Under the pieces are notes generated by a model. It was not told where the DNA came from. It searched no databases and was given only the letters and a program-made list of their open reading frames with translations. 64,000 nucleotides of DNA, from positions 61,234,181-61,298,180 of the forward strand of contig NC_058340.1 of assembly GCF_905475395.1 (NCBI RefSeq), in the 5' to 3' direction. The translations under genes were made by a program, and so were the position numbers. Each line of letters begins with the position of its first letter. Position 1 is the stretch's first letter. Below are positions 58,081 to 64,000 of this stretch, in pieces. The stretch comes from Chrysoperla carnea (lineage: Eukaryota > Arthropoda > Insecta > Neuroptera > Chrysopidae).

Positions 58081-59883
58081 ACTATTTATAGGCTTGTGTG
58101 CATTATTTCCAGATACTAACAGAGGTTTCGTGAACACTGAAGTGTTTATTCGCGTTGTCCGAACGATAAATTCACCCAACTTTTTTTTGGGAGTAAGAGA
58201 ATACTCTTTATTCAATCGACCCAATAATCTCTGTTTGAGATTACACTCCAAAATTAAAAAACAAACTATTTTTAAAATTTTATAATTAGATGAAACTGCC
58301 TAGGCAGTAAGCACCATCTCCCTAACAAAATCAAAAAATTCACCAAGTTACTTTTATGAGATCGCTAAAATTCTCAAATAGAAGTATCAAGTACAAATTC
58401 ACGAAATAATTGGACTCGATTTCTTGTTGTTTTGAATTATTGTAGGTATAAATCGCAACTTTTTGGTACGGAGGAACATTTTTTAAGTTGTTAAATTCAT
58501 AAAAAATTCATTTGACACTAAAAAATGTTAGTTCTTTTAAAAAAAAAAAATTATATCTTAATGTGCCTATGGTTTACGAGAAAATTTTACAAGAAATTAA
58601 TGGGCCCTAGTTGGAAATACATTTCTCGTCGTTACTGTAAACAAACAGAAGAACAAGAGCCACATTTTCGGAAATAAGTAATTAATAATAATTTAAATCG
58701 TTTCTTGCTCATTTTTCAGACAGATTTGTACCAAAATCTATTATCAATATTTCTATCAATCAATATGTTACAAAATATATTCATGGAAAAATCAAAAGGA
58801 ATAAAACTAAATACATCATTTTTTGAAAAAAAAAAAAACAATAAATCTTTACGTAAGTCCCATTATCATTAGGTAACAACTCATTAATGTGAATAATAAT
58901 TTGTAAATGAGTCTAACTGAGACGTCGCAGTACCTCTATCTACAAGTTTATGTTAGATCCTACTTAGAACACTTTAATCAGTTATTCCAGTTGAATAGGA
59001 AGATATATAAATAAATACCTTTTGTCCAATTTTCTTTGGAAGATTAATAAAGTAAGCAAGCTTGTTAATAGTTAAGACAAGTGAAATTTACAAAATTTAA
59101 ACAACATTCGAGAAATTTTTAGGGTACGAAACCCTAAACTCGCACTTGAAACGTCTCTAAGAACACTTTCCATTACTTTACCTTTTTTCTTAGAGCCTTC
59201 TGAAAATTGAACCGATTTTGAGGATCATCGCCTATTTTTTAGTTGTTCCAGGCACGGAACCTTAAACTCGCACTTGAAACATAACTAAGAACACTCCCCA
59301 TTGAATTTCCTTTCAAACGACACATCCGTTAAGGCGATATGATGCCACAGACAGATACACAAAGCGGTCAAACTTAGAACACACCTTTTTTGGTTCGGGG
59401 GCTAAAAACCTATTACAAAAAAATCATTTGCAACGCAAATCATTAGAATTTTGTAAATTAGGTTTTTCATATGAGAGAGACTGCAAGAAAGCACCGATAC
59501 TCCTCAATAAAAGTTCTTGCCAAAATATTTGAGCATCAAATTTCAAACTATAGTAATTAAAAGCACTTTTTTTATCACGTAAAACGTGTTTTTCGTTGGT
59601 AGTCTGCTAACTCATTACACATAAATTGATTGTGAGTCTAGATCAGTAAACTAAAAACGTAATCTCTGTTACACACTACGTCATGCTGATCTGAATATGG
59701 AGGTTAATTTGAATGTTAAGAAGGTCGGGTAACAAGTAAATTTGAATATAAAGAATAGCCAATCTTATCTCTTAAGCTGTCTGGCATTTAGGTATTATAA
59801 TATTATGAAAAAAAAATTACATACAAATGTATGCATATTTAGTTCTTGAGTTTTAAAATCGATATATGAAAATAATTATTATT

Positions 59884-59939
59884 ATTGAACAAATGTTATA
59901 ATTATTAATTATAATAAATAATTATAACATTTGTTCAAT
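59884..59939. repeat. perfect 23-bp hairpin
   Basis: Arms 59884-59906 and 59917-59939 are exact inverted copies (both contain GAACAAATGTTATAATTATT or its complement) around a 10-base AT loop. Confidence 0.85.
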
Positions 59940-60775
59940 TACAATGCGAAATTAAATTCCTATGTTAATTTATAAATTTTAGAGTAAAATAAATTTAATA
60001 TTAATTTTTTAATCCATTTATTTTCAATTATGCTTAAAAAATTGAATATCGATGTTGGTAGTCTATCGAAATTTTCAACGATCCAATTATATTTTTAAAA
60101 TTTGTCAACATAATTTGTACTACTGTCGAAAACGTAGCTGCTTCTTAATATTCGAAAAAAAATTTTGTAGGTAAACAAATATAATTGCGTTCAAATGTCT
60201 TTAAAACCATAAATGTAAATTGTGATCCAAGGTACGACACTATCCCCTATTTATATTTAATAAAATAAAAAAATTTATATTTATCGGAAATTTAATTAAA
60301 ATATAAGTATTTACGAACGGATATGATACTTAATTAACTTATTAATGATGACAAATTCGCTAATTAAAAACCTTTGTAAATTATCCGAGTATTTATAATT
60401 AATTTATAAATATAGTATGTCTCGTTAGTTTTAAGACATCCTTTAATGTGAAATGCCATAAAGTTTACCTTGATATACAATTTATATACAGTGCTTCACA
60501 AATCTTTTTTAAGTTGTCACATGCTTGAAACACGAAGTGTTATCGGTAAAAATGCTTCAAACAAAAAATTTTGTGTGTGTAGTCGCAAATTTTACGTAAG
60601 CAGTAAAGTTAACCTAGGCTGACTTCCTTCAAATTCCAAAACCCTTCTTGATACCATCGGATTTAAATTGCGACCGCTAGAGTTTTAACGATGGTCATTT
60701 TTGGCAATTATTAGGTAGGATCGATGAACATTTGAAGAAATTTTTGCAGTCGTAAAATGCAAGAAACTGCTTGTT

Positions 60776-61161
60776 GCATTTTGCTAAAACCTCATGGAAT
60801 ATGTTTTTTAAGTGTCAAAAATCGAAATTTATTTCGAAATATCCTAGAGTTCTCATTTATTACCTTTGATAATATTTATAATAATGTTAAAGTTGACGTA
60901 CAAAATTAATAAATAGCCAACTTGTTTTACGTATACGGTATACATGAATACATTGTTTTCGATTATCTGACAAACACTTAACATTTAGGTCATACAAATT
61001 GCCTATTTATTAATTTTGTAAGTCAACTTTAACATTGATCGTTTCATTGAATTAACAATTTATTGTTTATTAACAAATAGAAATATTTGCGCCACTCAAT
61101 CATGTTTAACTAATGATTTTGACACCTAAGAAACGCATTCCATGAGGTTTTAGCAAAATGC
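60776..61161. repeat. nested inverted repeat (386 bp)
   Basis: Outer arms 60776-60822 and 61116-61161 (GCATTTTGCTAAAACCTCAT) and inner arms 60883-60918 and 61001-61036 (AATGTTAAAGTTGAC) are inverted, so the whole stretch could fold on itself. Confidence 0.65.
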
Positions 61162-61670
61162 GAGCGATTTTTGTAATATCTTTTACTGTACTAAAATCAC
61201 ATTTCAATAAAAAGAATCTAATAAATAAGAAGCATTAATGAGTGGAAAAATTTGACTTTAGTGATGGAGATATGCTGCTCATAAGCTTTTTTTTATTTAA
61301 TCACACTTTCATACTTGACTACGTACTCCATGTACGTACATTCACATCACGTATGCACTTTTAATTTTTTATAAATTCTTTTCTAATAATTATTATAAAT
61401 AGTTATTGATTAGTTTTAGATTAGAATTAGATGATAATAATTGTGTTTGCACAATAAGGCGTATATTAAATGCAATCGATAAACAAAACTTAACTAGATA
61501 TTTTTGTCATGGATTATACCATTCGCATGTAGGAAAATACCTACCATATAGGAAAATTGATTTAGTTTATGTAACGATTATATATTTTTTTTTTTAAGCT
61601 TTTATCGAAACTGTAAGTATTTAAAGAAAAAAACTAGTGAGCAACAGAGCTTTTACTCATTTAAGGTAGT

Positions 61671-61865
61671 ACGAGCGCCAATGCAGATGAAAAATAAGCA
61701 TAAAATTTTTCGATATCTGCCTTGCTTTTCGAAATATCGAAAGCTTAATAATTAAACAAAATTTTTGAAAAATTTTAGGTATCCAAGCTTTTTGTCTTAT
61801 TATCAAATTATAATAATTAATCAAACATAATTCACCATCAAAATATATTTTTGAATTTGTGTAGA
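61671..61865. mobile_element. TTAA-type MITE, family 3, partial copy
   Basis: TTAAGGTAGTACGAGCGCC followed by the ATATCGAAA-rich interior; the right end is missing. Confidence 0.55.
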
Positions 61866-62834
61866 ATTCCTATTCCTAGAATCCTATTTTTTCTTTCAGA
61901 ACAAAATTATCAATTAATTATTAATTTATGAAAGGTAACTAAGTATTAAGTTAATTATATTGTTGCAAATAAGCAGGGTGGCAAGGTGGTTATATCACTT
62001 GAAATTAAATGAATTTTTCCTGATGTTTAAATTTTCCACTCATTTTATAATTAAAATTATCTATATAACCCGCCTTCTTGCCATAAATAATGTCGAATTA
62101 TACATATATCATAAATCACTATTCAGTCAGGGGGTGGGAATTTAAATAATCATAATATGTTAGTCCCACTTTTCTACTTATGTCATAAATCATTCTTCTA
62201 TCAGGGGGTGGGAATTAAAATTCAAATTTTGATTTAAAAAATGGATTGAACTGGCAAGATTTAGAAGAAAAAACAGATTTTCTAGAATAATAACACAAAA
62301 TATCCTTCAAATAATTTAAATTAAAAGCTACTGAGAACTACCAAATTTACCTGAATATGAAACAAGTAATTAAAAAATATGATTATTTACTAAACTATGG
62401 AGGATATATGTTGATACCTGACTCCAGAAACTTCGCGACATCTGGAGTCGGGAGAAACTTTACGAGAAACTTCTGAATAATTTGGGAGAGGTAAAAGAAG
62501 GCAACCCTAGATCAAGTAAACAAGGTAAATGTTGTTTCTTAAACCTACGCAAATGGTATAAACCCCGATGGAAAATACTTGGACAAAGATGCAAGTGCAC
62601 ATTATTACCATTTGGGCCCCTTTAAACGCAAGAGAGCTTCATGTAAAGATACATAAGACACCATCTAGATAAAATAATCATATTATATAAAATATTATCA
62701 AAGTTATATTGATTTTTGGTCATTTATAAAATTGTTATTAAAACTCTTTCAGCTGTTAAAAACTGTTAATAGATGGAAGCATGTACAATACTTGAAAACA
62801 TTTTTATAATTTTTACAACAATATTAATGTTGCG
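61866..62834. other. AT-rich stretch, nothing coding
   Basis: Only the short duplication at 62104 is notable. 59940-60775, 61162-61670 and 63846-64000 also hold nothing recognised. Confidence 0.5.
62104..62225 (+). repeat. short tandem duplication
   Basis: Two units about 75-80 bp apart share ATCATAAATCA and TCAGGGGGTGGGAATT. Confidence 0.55.
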
Positions 62835-62967
62835 TTGCATATTAAGGCGTTTCCAATACCAAAACGAAAGTGTTACCAAAAAGCTGAAATTTTGTGTGTC
62901 AATTAATGACTATTTAATACCCTTTCTGTATAAATTTCAAGTCCATTCTCTGTACGGTTTACGATAA
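62835..62967 (+). repeat. interspersed repeat family 5, copy 2 (partial)
   Basis: Diverged left half of the 18380 repeat, ending at TCTGTACGGTTTACGATAAA. Confidence 0.55.
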
Positions 62968-62980
62968 ATTAATTATTAAC

Positions 62981-63550
62981 AAGTGAAAACAAACAATTGA
63001 TTGAGTTAATTGTTGAAATATCATGTATAGATAGTTTTGATTACTCTGTCACATTACACATACATACATACATGTCACACATAGATACATAGCTGATGTA
63101 CCCATATAATGCATACTATATGATTTGCGCATAATTTGCGCTCTCACGGGTAAACAGTGATGTTTACGAAAATATGTTCCAAACAAAAGTTGTTTATTTT
63201 TTTATAAGGAACATTTTTTACATTTAAACTTTTGTTCTATCTCTAACGGTTTACAAGATGGGTCCTACAGACCCAAGACCCAATTTACCTATGTTGCTCA
63301 TTTACGAACTTGACTCCACCTTTTACGTCCTCAGCACGCAAAAAATTCAGCTTGATATCTCTTTTCGTTTTTGAGTAATCGTGATGACAGACGGGCAGAC
63401 AGACAGAAAGACAGACAACTGTAAATGGACTAATTAGGCGATTTTATGAACACCTATAACAAAATTTTGTTCATAGCATCAATATTTTTAAGCGTTACAA
63501 ACTTGGGACTAAACTTAGTATACCTTGGTATATTTCATATATACATGGTA
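62981..63550 (-). mobile_element. family 4 copy, minus orientation (about 570 bp)
   Basis: Runs from AAGTGAAAACAAACAATTG to TTTCATATATACATGG. It is flanked on both sides by inverted copies of another repeat (62835-62967 and 63640-63845). Confidence 0.7.
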
Positions 63551-63639
63551 CAACAGCCCTTTTTACATGATGGTATATGAAGAAGTAGTAATAAATGTTG
63601 ATTTTTGAGCTTTCTAATCGTACTCAAATTTTAAGCTTT

Positions 63640-63845
63640 AAAATCATACCAAAATTAAGAACTGTGCATAAAAATGAAAAACTTTTTTTTGTAAAAACAC
63701 TAACTTTGATAGTTAATTTCTCCTAAACCGTACAGAGAATCGATATGAATTTTCCACAAAAGACGTATAAAAGAATGACTAATTGATAAATAAAATTTCA
63801 AATACGGTATCGAAATACCTTAAAACACAATAATAAGTTATATTT
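63640..63845 (-). repeat. interspersed repeat family 5, copy 3 (inverted)
   Basis: Reverse complement matches 18380-18600 closely along its length. Confidence 0.65.
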
Positions 63846-64000
63846 TCTGCCTTGATTTTGTTGTGAAAGATTTTTTATATCCGTGGACCGTGGACCATAT
63901 TATTTTTTTAAGTGTTAAAATAATAATACACGCACATACAAAAATTATGAATGAATAAAATAACTCCAAGTAAATCAACATGAAGACCTTGCTTGGCTTA

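Larger units (their letters stand above)
55955..59883. other. AT-rich stretch, mostly unrecognised
   Basis: Besides the hairpin at 56256, the Helitron-like end at 57733 and the repeat at 57975, a decayed dispersed repeat spans about 59110-59400. Two units there each contain ACTCGCACTTGAAAC and AAGAACACT. No gene seen. Confidence 0.5.

Noticed and set aside
1..64000. CRISPR arrays, bacterial operons or phage genes
   Set aside because: No regularly spaced identical repeats or dense prokaryotic-style genes. The spliced genes and repeats are those of an animal genome.

Overview
The window is AT-rich animal DNA with spliced genes, very large introns, many short inverted-repeat elements (MITEs) and an intact Ty3/gypsy-type LTR retrotransposon. 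The two host genes that could be reconstructed, a CIP/KIP CDK inhibitor (dacapo type) and a LAMP-family lysosomal membrane glycoprotein, together with the style of the repeats, point to an insect nuclear genome. The species cannot be named from the sequence.

Left part (about 2.4-24.7 kb): a dacapo-like gene on the minus strand. The first coding exon (24095-24680) carries the cyclin/CDK-binding domain. A second exon about 21.5 kb away (2408-2529) completes a PCNA-binding PIP-degron-like motif and adds a basic tail. The joined frame is exactly 235 codons plus stop. The intron holds many repeats: MITEs with TA or TTAA flanks, a hAT-like MITE with an 8-bp duplication, Helitron-like ends, a tRNA-derived SINE and a 1.6-kb element with long inverted arms. 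A foldback element of about 1.06 kb lies just upstream of the gene.

Middle part (24.7-45.2 kb): mostly unrecognised AT-rich DNA and repeats, plus a five-exon LAMP-like gene on the minus strand (35007-39723, 546 codons). It has a signal peptide, one LAMP-type luminal domain interrupted by a minisatellite-coded Thr/Ser/Glu mucin stretch of about 280 residues, a possible furin site, a transmembrane segment and a short tail. A decayed non-LTR retrotransposon fragment sits in its last intron.

Right part (45.2-50.3 kb): a complete Ty3/gypsy-type element with identical 272-bp LTRs, a TATA target duplication, a Gag ORF and a Pol ORF (protease, RT, RNase H, integrase with a GPY/F-like module). Gag and Pol are linked by a textbook -1 slippery heptamer directly before the Gag stop. 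There is no tRNA-type primer site. The bases right after the 5' LTR are instead perfectly complementary to 13 bases inside the LTR, which suggests self-priming. From 50.3 kb to the end I see only repeats (long inverted arms, foldbacks, hairpins) and unrecognised AT-rich sequence.
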